Positions 14,285 through 23,878 of a stretch of 64,000 bases of DNA are shown in pieces (position 1 is the stretch's first letter; each line of letters starts with the position of its first letter). The notes beneath the pieces are model-generated. The model was not told the DNA's origin. It saw only the letters and a list, made by a program, of their open reading frames with translations, and made no database searches. A program made the position numbers and the translations under genes. The DNA comes from a virus. The stretch covers positions 1-64,000 of the IMG/VR virus record IMGVR_UViG_3300042887_002087. The stretch is one strand, 5' to 3'.

Positions 14285-17200
14285 TTAAGGTTGTTCAGCA
14301 CAAACACTTTTGTCCGATACCTGACCAGTATATGAAATTCTTCCTGAATATGGTGATCCTCCACTATTTAAAGCGAATGAGTGATATTCATTTTCACCGG
14401 TATATACGTTTACTAAATTAGGATCTGTAAAGAATTGTTCTACATTAAATGGTTGATCTGCCGCCGCATATGCTAGAATATAGAAATCCTGACCGTAATT
14501 TTGACAAGCCAAACTCGATGATGTATAAGATGGTCCTAATTGATAAGCATACGATGTTGCAGGTACAGGTGTGTCTGTAGGTACCGGTGTTGCCGTTGGT
14601 GGGAATGGTGTTGGTGTTGGTGATTCTGTTGGTACGTTTGTTGGTACTGCTGTTGGTACGTTTGTTGGTACTGCTGTTGGTATTGCTGTTGGTACGTTTG
14701 TTGGTACGTTTGTTGGTACGTTTGTTGGTACGTTAGTTGGTACTGCTGTTGGTACGTTAGTTGGTACTGGTGTTGGTGTTGGTCCACAATATGTACAATC
14801 ACTTGATATGTTACAAGTATTACCACATTCAACATCAGTTAATAAACCTGAATTAATAATTGGAGCTGTTCCACCTTGTAGACAATGCTGTCTACTTGTA
14901 CCAGGTAATAAATTAATTGATTGTTCAGTTCCATTACAATTTGTTATTGTATAGTTTCCTGTTGTTCCACCTTCATTATAAATTGTCCAACATATACAAG
15001 GTAATGGTGTCGAAGTTGGTATTGCTGTTGGTACGTTTGTAGGTACTGCTGTTGGTACGTTTGTTGGTACTGCTGTTGGTATTGCTGTTGGTACGTTTGT
15101 TGGTACGTTTGTTGGTACGTTAGTTGGTATGTTAGTTGGTATGTTAGTTGGTATATTGGTTGGTTCTGGTGTATTAGTTGGGACCGCCGTTGGTACGTTA
15201 GTTGGTATGTTGGTTGGTATGTTGGTTGGTATATTGGTTGGTACTGCTGTCGGTACTGCTGTTGGTACGTTAGTTGGTAATGGTGTTGGTGTGCTGTAGA
15301 TAACATCAACATCAACATTAAAGTTACAATCTGGCGTTGGAGTTGGAGTTGGTGTTGTAGTGTTAGTAGGTGTTGGGGTTGGTGTATTTGTCGCTGGTAA
15401 TGGCGTAGGAGTTGGTGTATTTGTTGCGGATTCCGGTAATGGTGTTGGAGTATTTGTATTTGTTGGTGTAGGAGTTGGTGTACTATAGATAACATCAACA
15501 TCAACATTAAAGTTACAATCTGGTGTTGGAGTTGCGGTATTTGTTGGTGTTGGAGTTGGGGTATTTGTTGGTGTTGGAGTTGGGGTATTAGTTGCTAATT
15601 CTGGTGTATTTGTATTTGTTGGTGTTGGGGTTGGTGTTGGTGTACCATATATAATGTCCACATTTATTTCAAAATCACAATTTGGTGTAGAAGTTGGTGT
15701 ACTAGTTGGTGTTGGAGTATTTGTATTTGTTGGTGTAGGAGTTGGTGTACTATATACAACTAAAACATCAACATTAAAGTTACAATCTGGTGTTGGTGTA
15801 GGTGTTGCAGTGTTAGTAGGTGTTGGAGTTGGGGTACTATAAAATATTTCTACGTCAACAGCAAACTCACAATTTGGTGTGGCTGTTGGGGTTGGTGTTG
15901 GGGTTGGTGTACTAGTAACAACTAAAACATCAACTAAGAAATTACAATTTGGTGTAGGTGATGGAGTAGGTGTTGGTGTACTAGTAACAACTAAAACATC
16001 AACATTAAAATTACAATCTGGTGTTGGGGTTGGTGTTGGGGTTGGTGTACTAGTAACAACTAAAACATCAACATTAAAATTACAATCTGGTGTTGGGGTT
16101 GGTGTTGGTGTATTTGTTGCAGGTGATGCCGTTACTGTTGGTGTTGGGGTGGAAGGTAATGGTGTTGCAGTTGCTGGTAATGGTGTAGCTGTTGGTGTGG
16201 CTGTTGGTGTTGGTGTGTTTGTTGGAGTTGGTGTTGGTCCTGGCTCATATATCGCTAATCCTCCACTAAATCTACAATCTTTCACATCATTTTGACCAAT
16301 TGATACATATCCATAATCTAAATAATTATTTACTGTACAATCATTTGGACCGTATTTGTAAGATGTGAATTTAATTTTTTCACGTCCTTCATTATCTATG
16401 AAAAATTCATATGATATTATTTTTTGTTTTGTTGTTCCTGTAATCGATGAATTACCAATTTCGGTTCCGTATTGTGTGTTTTTACCTTCTCCATCTATAG
16501 TTGATCCAGAATAGGTGTTAATATATGTAATTGTATTTTGTATCGCCCTTTTCCACAGTATTTTTAATTGTTGGTCTATTTCACTATAAACCGAAAGGTT
16601 ATTAGTTGTACCTCCACTATATAATTTAACACTAATACCATTAGTTGTAACGGTATTATCGTTATTAAATGTTAATGTTGTTCCAGTTAATGAAGTTGCT
16701 CCACTGATTAAAACATATGTACATCCTGTAACATTTGTTGTTGTGTTTAATGCAGAAGCATTTTCAGGGTCAGTCATACCTGAATAAACTATACCGTCAA
16801 TTTCAAATATTGGATAAAGTTTAACATAACCATCGTGTTTTGTTTCCCCATCTTCATCAATTTCAATAGAAAAACCAAGATCATCGTCAGCCTGTTGTAT
16901 TAAATAATCAAAATAACTTGTAAATCCTGTTGGTATTTCTAAATCAAAATTAATGTGGTCTTCCGTTTCTGTAGGTTGACATCCATATCTATATTGATAT
17001 TTTGATCTACCAAAAATATTATTTGAAATTAAATTACCTCCCGTCCATAAAGTTGTTGCAGGAATAATTTGATCGATAACACTTGTCCAATAAGGACTCA
17101 TTTTTTCAATAAACAAATTAATGTCAGGAAATGTGTATGCTTTGTTAGGTGAAAAATCTCTAGTAATATAATCTTGATAGATGTCCTCTAATGTAATATA

Positions 17201-19336
17201 ATTCTTCTTATATTTTATTAAATTAGAATTTTTAATTTGTTGATGTATCATTAAATCGACATACTCAGCGAATGTTACTCCTGTTTGTGGTGTTAAACTA
17301 TTTGTACCGAATGTTGTACCTGTTGGACCAAAGTCTCTAGATTTACGATATATGTCATAATCAACCGCTTGTGCTGATGATAAATAAACTTCAATATTTT
17401 TTCTATTTAATAATAAACCAGAATTATCATTAAGATTTTCTGTTTGATTATTATCAATAATATTTTTTAATTTATATCCTGAGTCTAATCCTGGCAATTT
17501 TCTATAAACGTCAAAATAATCTTCACCATAGGTATATGCACTATTTTTAGTAACAATATTTTTAGTTCTTCCTGTTACCGTTGAATTATCGATATCAATC
17601 ACTAATGGTGATTTATGATCTGTAGTATTATCATACCAACCAGATCCTTTTTGGAAAAAATATTCTGTTGATCCCGTAATTCCTTTAGGTAATAACGTAT
17701 CTCCATTAACGGGATAATTTTCAGAATTAAATGTTGTTGTACCTGTAGTTATACCAGTATAATATCTATATGGAAGATATGTTACACCATTAATAGTTCC
17801 ACCTGTTGGTAAGAATATTCCTGTTTTGTAAGTTTTAGTTCCCGATATAACATCATAAATGTCACCTTTTAAATCAAATGATTTAGGTAAAGATATTACC
17901 TTGTAAACATATTGATTAATTTTAATCATTGGTTCAGGAGCACCTAAAAATCTTAAAAAAAATTCTAAAGATTGTCTTGTACCTTTTGATTTATAAATGT
18001 AAGCCAAGTTAACTAACAACCTTCGATAAAATTCATATTCGGCGTCTATTAAAGACGTTCCCGATACTAATCCAGAATATTGTTGTGATGTCTTAGTGTA
18101 TAATAATTCATCTAAACCTTTCTCATCAATTAAGTTAATTGTATCTAACCCTAAAGTATTTGCCAAGTTTTTTAACAATACATCGGGTACGTTATTAATA
18201 CCGTCATAACTTACATTTCTCATGTAAGCAATATTATCAATATATTTTTTTACACTATCAAAACTTTGTCCATATAATTGAAATAATGATTCGGCCTTTT
18301 TATCGGGACTATCAAATTCAAACAATTGAGGTGATGTTAAAAACCTAACAAATAAGTTAGACTTATAATCATCAATTTCATCTGCTATATTACTTAAATT
18401 TGTTAAATAACTATCATATTCTAAACCTGTAATTTTAATGTTCCAATCTTCCTTATCGGATAACGGCCAACTATAATTTACTGAAATTAATTCGGTTTTT
18501 GTTTCGTCAAAACTATCTCTTGGTACCTTAAAACTTGAAGTATATTTTGGAAAAGTGTCTCTGTTTAATAAACTTTCCTCTAAATCATCTAAACCTTTAA
18601 AGAACTCTTCAACAACACCATCATTTGGTTTAATTAATATATTTTCAGAAAACCCCGTTAAGTTATCAAATGGTTTACCACTTACCTTTAATGAAATTAT
18701 ATTATCACTATTAGGTTCAATATATGAAATTACATCATATGTTTTTCCACTTATTGAAATTAAATAGTTTTTAAAAGAAGTATAAAAATCTCTGTTTTTA
18801 TTAATTGAAGGTAATATGGTATTACTTTTCGGTGTAACCATAACAATCGAAAATGGATTGTATAGTTTACTGTACTCAACTTTAAATTGAGTGGTGTTAC
18901 TTATATTATCATATGTAATATTATTAGCGGTAAAATTCGTTACTTTAATTAAACTATTAGAATCAATTAAAATAGCCGCAGGAAAATTATTAATTATATT
19001 AGTTGTCGCAACACCTAGTCTACTTTTTAATGATCCAAATAAAGATTTAGCAGCATCATTTTTAGAACCTTTAAATTTTATTTCTTTATTTTTACTTGTA
19101 GTACCACTCGTAGTTGTACTTGAAGTTTGTCCTTTTAAATCATCTAATGTTAAAAAATTAGAAAACGGATTTGTTTTAAAATTCTTTGTATCTCTTTGTA
19201 TTACCTCACTATCTAACGCAAAGTTCGTATTAGTCAATTGACCGGTACCCGTGGTAATTTGATTACCGACTAGATTGTCACTGAATGTATCGGCACCACT
19301 CGCAGCTTGACTTGGAATTTTACGTAATTTTGCCAT
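14285..19336 (-). CDS. Giant tail/fibre protein with Thr-Pro stalk and Cys modules
   Basis: This is a 1683-residue protein. The N-terminal about 1030 residues include an alpha-helical tail-protein-like segment ([14 protein letters not shown], then [32 protein letters not shown] and [11 protein letters not shown]) that resembles P2 gpI-type baseplate proteins linking fibre to baseplate. Residues about 1035-1360 alternate TPTPTP stalks with eight copies of a CxFxVDV module ([13 protein letters not shown] and variants). Residues about 1360-1595 carry two [10 protein letters not shown] arrays around a Cys-rich module. The last about 85 residues are the YQLGPS module shared with the 188-residue protein. 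Roles: a baseplate-anchored, extended adhesin. It starts at the stop of the 303-residue gene and shares its late promoter. Confidence 0.75.
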   Translation of the reverse strand: MAKLRKIPSQAASGADTFSDNLVGNQITTGTGQLTNTNFALDSEVIQRDTKNFKTNPFSNFLTLDDLKGQTSSTTTSGTTSKNKEIKFKGSKNDAAKSLFGSLKSRLGVATTNIINNFPAAILIDSNSLIKVTNFTANNITYDNISNTTQFKVEYSKLYNPFSIVMVTPKSNTILPSINKNRDFYTSFKNYLISISGKTYDVISYIEPNSDNIISLKVSGKPFDNLTGFSENILIKPNDGVVEEFFKGLDDLEESLLNRDTFPKYTSSFKVPRDSFDETKTELISVNYSWPLSDKEDWNIKITGLEYDSYLTNLSNIADEIDDYKSNLFVRFLTSPQLFEFDSPDKKAESLFQLYGQSFDSVKKYIDNIAYMRNVSYDGINNVPDVLLKNLANTLGLDTINLIDEKGLDELLYTKTSQQYSGLVSGTSLIDAEYEFYRRLLVNLAYIYKSKGTRQSLEFFLRFLGAPEPMIKINQYVYKVISLPKSFDLKGDIYDVISGTKTYKTGIFLPTGGTINGVTYLPYRYYTGITTGTTTFNSENYPVNGDTLLPKGITGSTEYFFQKGSGWYDNTTDHKSPLVIDIDNSTVTGRTKNIVTKNSAYTYGEDYFDVYRKLPGLDSGYKLKNIIDNNQTENLNDNSGLLLNRKNIEVYLSSAQAVDYDIYRKSRDFGPTGTTFGTNSLTPQTGVTFAEYVDLMIHQQIKNSNLIKYKKNYITLEDIYQDYITRDFSPNKAYTFPDINLFIEKMSPYWTSVIDQIIPATTLWTGGNLISNNIFGRSKYQYRYGCQPTETEDHINFDLEIPTGFTSYFDYLIQQADDDLGFSIEIDEDGETKHDGYVKLYPIFEIDGIVYSGMTDPENASALNTTTNVTGCTYVLISGATSLTGTTLTFNNDNTVTTNGISVKLYSGGTTNNLSVYSEIDQQLKILWKRAIQNTITYINTYSGSTIDGEGKNTQYGTEIGNSSITGTTKQKIISYEFFIDNEGREKIKFTSYKYGPNDCTVNNYLDYGYVSIGQNDVKDCRFSGGLAIYEPGPTPTPTNTPTPTATPTATPLPATATPLPSTPTPTVTASPATNTPTPTPTPDCNFNVDVLVVTSTPTPTPTPTPDCNFNVDVLVVTSTPTPTPSPTPNCNFLVDVLVVTSTPTPTPTPTATPNCEFAVDVEIFYSTPTPTPTNTATPTPTPDCNFNVDVLVVYSTPTPTPTNTNTPTPTSTPTSTPNCDFEINVDIIYGTPTPTPTPTNTNTPELATNTPTPTPTNTPTPTPTNTATPTPDCNFNVDVDVIYSTPTPTPTNTNTPTPLPESATNTPTPTPLPATNTPTPTPTNTTTPTPTPTPDCNFNVDVDVIYSTPTPLPTNVPTAVPTAVPTNIPTNIPTNIPTNVPTAVPTNTPEPTNIPTNIPTNIPTNVPTNVPTNVPTAIPTAVPTNVPTAVPTNVPTAIPTSTPLPCICWTIYNEGGTTGNYTITNCNGTEQSINLLPGTSRQHCLQGGTAPIINSGLLTDVECGNTCNISSDCTYCGPTPTPVPTNVPTAVPTNVPTNVPTNVPTNVPTAIPTAVPTNVPTAVPTNVPTESPTPTPFPPTATPVPTDTPVPATSYAYQLGPSYTSSSLACQNYGQDFYILAYAAADQPFNVEQFFTDPNLVNVYTGENEYHSFALNSGGSPYSGRISYTGQVSDKSVCAEQP
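14560..14785 (-). repeat. PTNVPTAV-coding 12-bp tandem repeat array (distal)
   Basis: Plus-strand GGTACGTTTGTT and GGTACTGCTGTT units alternate in tandem, encoding PTNV/PTAV. It is in frame and of near-identical 12-bp period, so a candidate for slipped-strand length change. Confidence 0.85.
15001..15295 (-). repeat. PTNVPTNI-coding 12-bp tandem repeat array (proximal)
   Basis: A second, longer array of the same 12-bp units (GGTACGTTTGTT, GGTATGTTAGTT, GGTACTGCTGTT), separated from the first by a Cys-rich folded module (about 14786-15000). Confidence 0.85.
15296..16243 (-). repeat. CxFxVDV modules alternating with TPTP stalks
   Basis: Eight copies of a 13-residue CxFxVDVxxxxS module, each followed by [10 protein letters not shown] linkers of variable length. 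Two neighbouring units near 15976-16105 are almost identical at DNA level. All in frame within the 1683-residue protein. Confidence 0.85.
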
Positions 19337-20247
19337 TAGATATTAGTGATTGTATCAAAGTTTAAATTTTCATCAATATCATTACGGTTTTCTCTAACCT
19401 CATATAGAGTTTCGTTAAAGTTGTCTTTAATTTCAAATAAGTTATATTGTTTATAGATGTTATTATCTTTATCGTAAATTGTGTAAATACCTGGAGTAAC
19501 CGCCTTAGTTTGATTACCGTAAAGAGCATTTGCAAGTGTTGACGCATCATGTTCAACCATATCAATTTCGATAGTTGTTGGGTTCATATATGTATTTGAT
19601 AAAATAACCATTTGACCTGGACTACCAATAAATGGAACGGTATTTGGTTTGTTTGACGGTGCAGACGATGGTGTAATTGTTAAAAACATAAAGTTTGTTG
19701 CACCTTCACTATATTGATATCTTACTGACTTTTGTGTTGAACTATTTAGATTCGCCGTAACAGGAGTACAATAAAAAGAAGACGTAACAATTTTATAGAA
19801 ATTTGGTGTTTTTTGTTTGTTATTAGAATTTATATATTCAATCCTATAACCAACTAAACCTTGTGGTGTAAATTTATTTCTATCTTCAGACTTAACATTT
19901 GATAAATCCAAGATTAGTCCTCTTACTGATGGTAATGATGCTAAAACACCACAATCCATAATTGTTGTTCTAATTTGTTTTGGTCTGATATGAAGTGTGT
20001 ATATTCCTAAATCAGGAAAATCTGTTGCATTTAATTTAAGATTATATAAACCTCCTAAGATTTCCACACCACTTTCTCCACCGGTATTTCCATTATGTAA
20101 AATAGGTGTTAATACCTGATTTGGGGTTAATTTCTTTAATACTGTTGGAGTTGTTGAGATCCGATTGGGTGCATAATGATAAAGTATTTCTACATCATCG
20201 GGTGATACATCCGCCGGTCTAACTATTCCATATGATCCTACTGCCAT
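19336..20247 (-). CDS. Virion protein, unclassified (303 aa)
   Basis: This 303-residue protein has no recognised family. It begins [25 protein letters not shown]; beta-rich stretches with [13 protein letters not shown] and [23 protein letters not shown] follow. The acidic C-terminus ([16 protein letters not shown]) has no membrane segment. Its stop overlaps the start of the 1683-residue protein, and a late box (20258-20265) sits 10 nt before the ATG, so the two form one late operon. It may be a connector or chaperone-like structural partner of the giant fibre protein; this is inferred only from the operon. Confidence 0.68.
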   Translation of the reverse strand: MAVGSYGIVRPADVSPDDVEILYHYAPNRISTTPTVLKKLTPNQVLTPILHNGNTGGESGVEILGGLYNLKLNATDFPDLGIYTLHIRPKQIRTTIMDCGVLASLPSVRGLILDLSNVKSEDRNKFTPQGLVGYRIEYINSNNKQKTPNFYKIVTSSFYCTPVTANLNSSTQKSVRYQYSEGATNFMFLTITPSSAPSNKPNTVPFIGSPGQMVILSNTYMNPTTIEIDMVEHDASTLANALYGNQTKAVTPGIYTIYDKDNNIYKQYNLFEIKDNFNETLYEVRENRNDIDENLNFDTITNI

Positions 20248-20257
20248 ATTCTTTTAT

Positions 20258-20265
20258 TATAAATA
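20258..20265 (-). promoter_or_regulatory. Late-type promoter box for the giant-fibre operon
   Basis: A perfect TATTTATA on the sense strand, 10 nt before the ATG at 20247. Confidence 0.6.
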
Positions 20266-20271
20266 TAAATC

Positions 20272-21744
20272 TTATTGTTTTTTAACTTTAAAAAATCCAT
20301 TTCCATAAACATCTAACTCACTCATGTTGTCAATTTCACCCAATCTTAGATTAACCTCCATGACACCTTGACGTCCTCTTTCCACAAAAATGTCAGAATA
20401 TACTGTTGGGTCATCGATAAAACCTAAGAAATGTTCGTTTCTTGTTAACATATGATTTATAACATACTCGGTAGCAAATTCTGTTGTATTACCACTTGTT
20501 GTTAAATATGGTACAGTATTTATTGTGTTTCCCGATATTTCATATGTATAACCACTAGTTGGTCCAAACCTATAATTTGGAACACTTCCCGTTATTTGTG
20601 TAAATCCATCTTCTCTATCCATATAATATAAATCATCTACCGTATATCCTGTATACTTTGTTCCATCAGATAATGATCCTGAATCAACACCATAAGGTGT
20701 GGTTTCACCATATCTCTTAAATTCACCAATTCTGCTTTGACCTATTGCCATAAATTTAAATGTCTTTGTGGGTGTTGCAGTATATCCTGTGTTAGAATAT
20801 TCATAATCATTTAAATAATTTAAAGATCCTGTTATTTGTGTATATGGTATTGTAAACCCGCTAAATGTCCCTAATACATTAACATTATCAGTAATAGAAC
20901 CTGTATTAAAAATGGTTATGTTTTTAGTTATTTTTTGATTTGACCATGGAGAGTTTAAAAAAATTGATATATCAAAACTACTTATATTTGATCCCGAATA
21001 TGTTTCTTTATATGAACCTGTATATGACGATGTATATGGTGTATAATTAAATGACGCGGTTGGAAAATTTGAATATAAAACTCCTCCATTTGAATCTAAT
21101 GAACCTGTAATTGATAGTGATCCTGTTATATTTTGTTTAACTCCCCAATCTATTGTAAAATCTTGATCAACAATTTTTCTTAATTTATCAGGATTTACAG
21201 TACTATAAATCGTAACATGTGATCCTGATATTCTATATGTAAAATTAACTAATTGTTCTACTTGTTCCATATTTCCATCGAATGAAACCATAACACCCAT
21301 TTCATCCACATCCGATTCTAAATAAATTGGTATCTCATATTCATAACCCGTAAATCCCGTGTATAAATTCCAATTATCTCCATCCCATTTATAATATTTC
21401 CCCTTTGTATTGTTAATTGCAACTTGTTCAACCTCTTTCCAATATACACTACCAGATGGTATGTTATTTAAATTACTACCTGTTAATGATTGATACGTTT
21501 TACCACTATAAAATAAAACAACGCTTCCTGTGTATGTAATATCAGGATACCATTTTATGTCACGTACCAAATGTAAACTACCTGTCTCATTTGAAGACGG
21601 TACCATACCATCTATTGGGACTGACGCACTATACCAAGATTTCCAATCGTTTATTTCTGTATCAAACCAAAAAGTACCAGTTTCTGAATGTAAATTAACA
21701 TCAGGTATCTGTCTTTTTAATATTGTATATTCGTTTTTTTTCAT
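20272..21744 (-). CDS. Virion protein with carbohydrate-binding-like segment (490 aa)
   Basis: This 490-residue protein starts MKKNEYTILKRQIPDVNLHS and is rich in TGS/SGS turns. Residues about 72-105 (VVLFYSGKTYQSLTGSNLNN through PSGSVYWKEVE) follow the pattern V-x-Y-x-G-x-x-Y-x-S...P...W of short chitin-binding-type (CBM5/12-like) modules. The same pattern occurs twice in the 722-residue neighbour. The C-terminal region (IDDPTVYSDIFVERGRQGVMEVN) recurs in myovirus tail proteins. It is the last gene of the unit that begins at the 29684 promoter, and starts 2 bp after the upstream stop. Confidence 0.68.
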   Translation of the reverse strand: MKKNEYTILKRQIPDVNLHSETGTFWFDTEINDWKSWYSASVPIDGMVPSSNETGSLHLVRDIKWYPDITYTGSVVLFYSGKTYQSLTGSNLNNIPSGSVYWKEVEQVAINNTKGKYYKWDGDNWNLYTGFTGYEYEIPIYLESDVDEMGVMVSFDGNMEQVEQLVNFTYRISGSHVTIYSTVNPDKLRKIVDQDFTIDWGVKQNITGSLSITGSLDSNGGVLYSNFPTASFNYTPYTSSYTGSYKETYSGSNISSFDISIFLNSPWSNQKITKNITIFNTGSITDNVNVLGTFSGFTIPYTQITGSLNYLNDYEYSNTGYTATPTKTFKFMAIGQSRIGEFKRYGETTPYGVDSGSLSDGTKYTGYTVDDLYYMDREDGFTQITGSVPNYRFGPTSGYTYEISGNTINTVPYLTTSGNTTEFATEYVINHMLTRNEHFLGFIDDPTVYSDIFVERGRQGVMEVNLRLGEIDNMSELDVYGNGFFKVKKQ

Positions 21745-21745
21745 T

Positions 21746-23878
21746 TTAGCACTGTTCTGATGATAATCCTGTTATTTGTCCTGTACTATTATTAATATCC
21801 CACGTTTCTCCATTAATTTGAACATATTCGTATCCTATCAAAGCATTAGGGAATGTATCAACATATACAAAGCATCCTGTTGTAAAATCAAATGGTCCAC
21901 AATCAGAATAGAATGTTCTATTATTTGATGCGTCATTACAAACTCCACTAAATGTATTTCCTCTACCACAACCTGTATATGTTGTTAAAGGTATTGTAGT
22001 TGCTGTTGGAGTAGGCGTTGGTGTTGAACCGCCAGGAGTTGCTGTTGGCGTTGCGGTTGGAGTTGCAGTTGGCACACCTGAACAAGAGGTACATGCTGTT
22101 TGAGCTGTTCCTGTTTGTGCCGAACCATCTCTCATAAATTCTCTTTCATCAGTACCATCAGAAACCCAAAATGTAGTGTTATTAGTCATATCACCATATA
22201 CGTTACCATATATTGAAGAAGATAAACCTAATACTTTAGTTAGGTTACATAATGAAGTACCTTGAACTGTAACAGTCACCGCCTCATATTCACCACCACT
22301 ACAAGCTGATGGACCATTAACTAAACTCACATAACCACTAAATGTAGTTTGGAATGGTGTTGGAGTTGGTGGTAAAGGAGTTGGTGTTGCAGTTGGTGGT
22401 AAAGGAGTTGGTGTCGCCGTTGGTGGTAAAGGAGTTGATGTTGGTGTTGGTGTTGCGGTTGATGGAAGACATGACGTTTCACCATAAAACACAGATGAAA
22501 TTGACGCGATTACTCCTGATAATGAATTATTTTGAATACAATCATTAATTACTTGTGGTCCAATACCAAATGTCTCCGTAACTTCACTACCCTCACAATT
22601 AAAATATCTAACAGTTCCACCAAAATCAACTTCAAAACTTACTGACGTTACACAAGGACTTTCTGTAGGTGTTGGGGTTATTGTAGGAATTACCGTAGCC
22701 ACTGGTGTAGGTGTTGAAGTTGGGAAAGGTGTTGACGTTGGTCTAGGTGTCGCCGTAACTCCACCAATAGGTGTCGGAGTTGGGGTTGATACCGGTAATA
22801 ATACTCCTCCTCCTTTTTCGTAGAATGTTATACTATCAGTCGTTGTATAACCTGTACCTATTCTATCTAATTTTGTTGTCCCCGTATATCTATATATTTG
22901 ATATGTTCTTTCATAGTGATCAAAATCAATTTGATAATACATATCTTTTTCTTCCGTTATATTATAACTTGTTGTTTGACCTGAATTTATAAAATCTAAT
23001 ATCTCACCTCTATCCGCATTGAAAAATTTTGCTGTCATGAAAAACGTATTCATTCCGTGATAAAATGGTGATTTATTATCATTTGGGTTTTTTATAATTT
23101 CATATGTTAAATTTGGATATTGAAATGTTTGTCCCGTCCAACCAATTAATGTGGTACCTGTAGTACCTGTAGTTATTGGTATGTTTACTTGTGTTATATC
23201 GTTATTTTCATTTGTAAATAAAATAGTTTGTTCCGTTGTTGCGGTAAAACTATACATATCTAATGTTGTAGTTCCACTTAAATTAGTATCTGTTAAAACA
23301 CTCTCATTATCAAACCAAAACAAATACATATTTTCTTTGTTTCGATAATTTGAACCTGTAAAAACAGGTACAAATATATTATACCCATAGTTACTACCTG
23401 TATGAAAATATTTTTCACCTAAGGGTAATGCTAAATTTTTAGAATTTATTAATCTTCTATTTTGTCTTGTCGGTGGCTCACATGTTAAAACATAATTTGT
23501 TATACTACCGGGTGTTTTATAAAACTCTAATCTAAAGAAACTTTCAGTTGATTGTTTTGTCATCAATTGATTTTCTTGTGTTGATATACCAACAGGATTA
23601 TAATCTAAAACATAATTTGGTGTGTCTCCACTTGTTGCAAAATAAAATTGAAACCATATGTCAGTTTGTGTAAAATTAGGTGGGTAAGTGTTTCCCGTTA
23701 CAATATATGGTTTATGAATGTATCTAACTGTTTCATAATTTTTAGATGGATTAATAATATCTTTTAAAACTTCATCTTCAAAATCGGCAAGATTATCCTG
23801 CCAACCCAAATCGGTTCTAAAACTTTGTTCACTATTAACTACAATATTTAAATTGTTACTATTTTTTAAAATTTCCAT
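21746..23878 (-). CDS. Thr-Pro-repeat virion adhesin-like protein (710 aa)
   Basis: The N-terminal about 355 residues of this 710-residue protein look like a tail-attachment region (start MEILKNSNNLNIVVNSEQSF). Stalks of TPTP and TPLPPTATP units then alternate with Cys-rich modules. One contains FGIGPQVINDCIQN; another is the TTFSGYVSLVNGP...SDGTDEREFMRDGS module; both are shared with the 436-residue protein. The C-terminal domain (CGRGNTFSGVCNDASNNRTFYSDC) is Cys-rich and unique here. It starts with 1-bp overlap to the 722-residue gene's end and so is co-transcribed with it. Its role as an adhesin or decoration protein is inferred. Confidence 0.72.
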   Translation of the reverse strand: MEILKNSNNLNIVVNSEQSFRTDLGWQDNLADFEDEVLKDIINPSKNYETVRYIHKPYIVTGNTYPPNFTQTDIWFQFYFATSGDTPNYVLDYNPVGISTQENQLMTKQSTESFFRLEFYKTPGSITNYVLTCEPPTRQNRRLINSKNLALPLGEKYFHTGSNYGYNIFVPVFTGSNYRNKENMYLFWFDNESVLTDTNLSGTTTLDMYSFTATTEQTILFTNENNDITQVNIPITTGTTGTTLIGWTGQTFQYPNLTYEIIKNPNDNKSPFYHGMNTFFMTAKFFNADRGEILDFINSGQTTSYNITEEKDMYYQIDFDHYERTYQIYRYTGTTKLDRIGTGYTTTDSITFYEKGGGVLLPVSTPTPTPIGGVTATPRPTSTPFPTSTPTPVATVIPTITPTPTESPCVTSVSFEVDFGGTVRYFNCEGSEVTETFGIGPQVINDCIQNNSLSGVIASISSVFYGETSCLPSTATPTPTSTPLPPTATPTPLPPTATPTPLPPTPTPFQTTFSGYVSLVNGPSACSGGEYEAVTVTVQGTSLCNLTKVLGLSSSIYGNVYGDMTNNTTFWVSDGTDEREFMRDGSAQTGTAQTACTSCSGVPTATPTATPTATPGGSTPTPTPTATTIPLTTYTGCGRGNTFSGVCNDASNNRTFYSDCGPFDFTTGCFVYVDTFPNALIGYEYVQINGETWDINNSTGQITGLSSEQC
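22104..22198 (-). repeat. 95-bp perfect direct repeat, copy 2
   Basis: Identical to 12556-12650, in the same reading frame of a paralogous module, about 9.5 kb away. Confidence 0.9.

Noticed and set aside
14560-16243. CRISPR array
   Set aside because: Repeats are in frame, 12-39 bp, without unique spacers of constant length, and lie inside one long coding sequence.
14571-16295. Plus-strand ORFs rich in Gly-Val repeats
   Set aside because: They are antisense shadows of the Thr-Pro stalk repeats (ACACCAACN complement); no starts with late box and no independent support.
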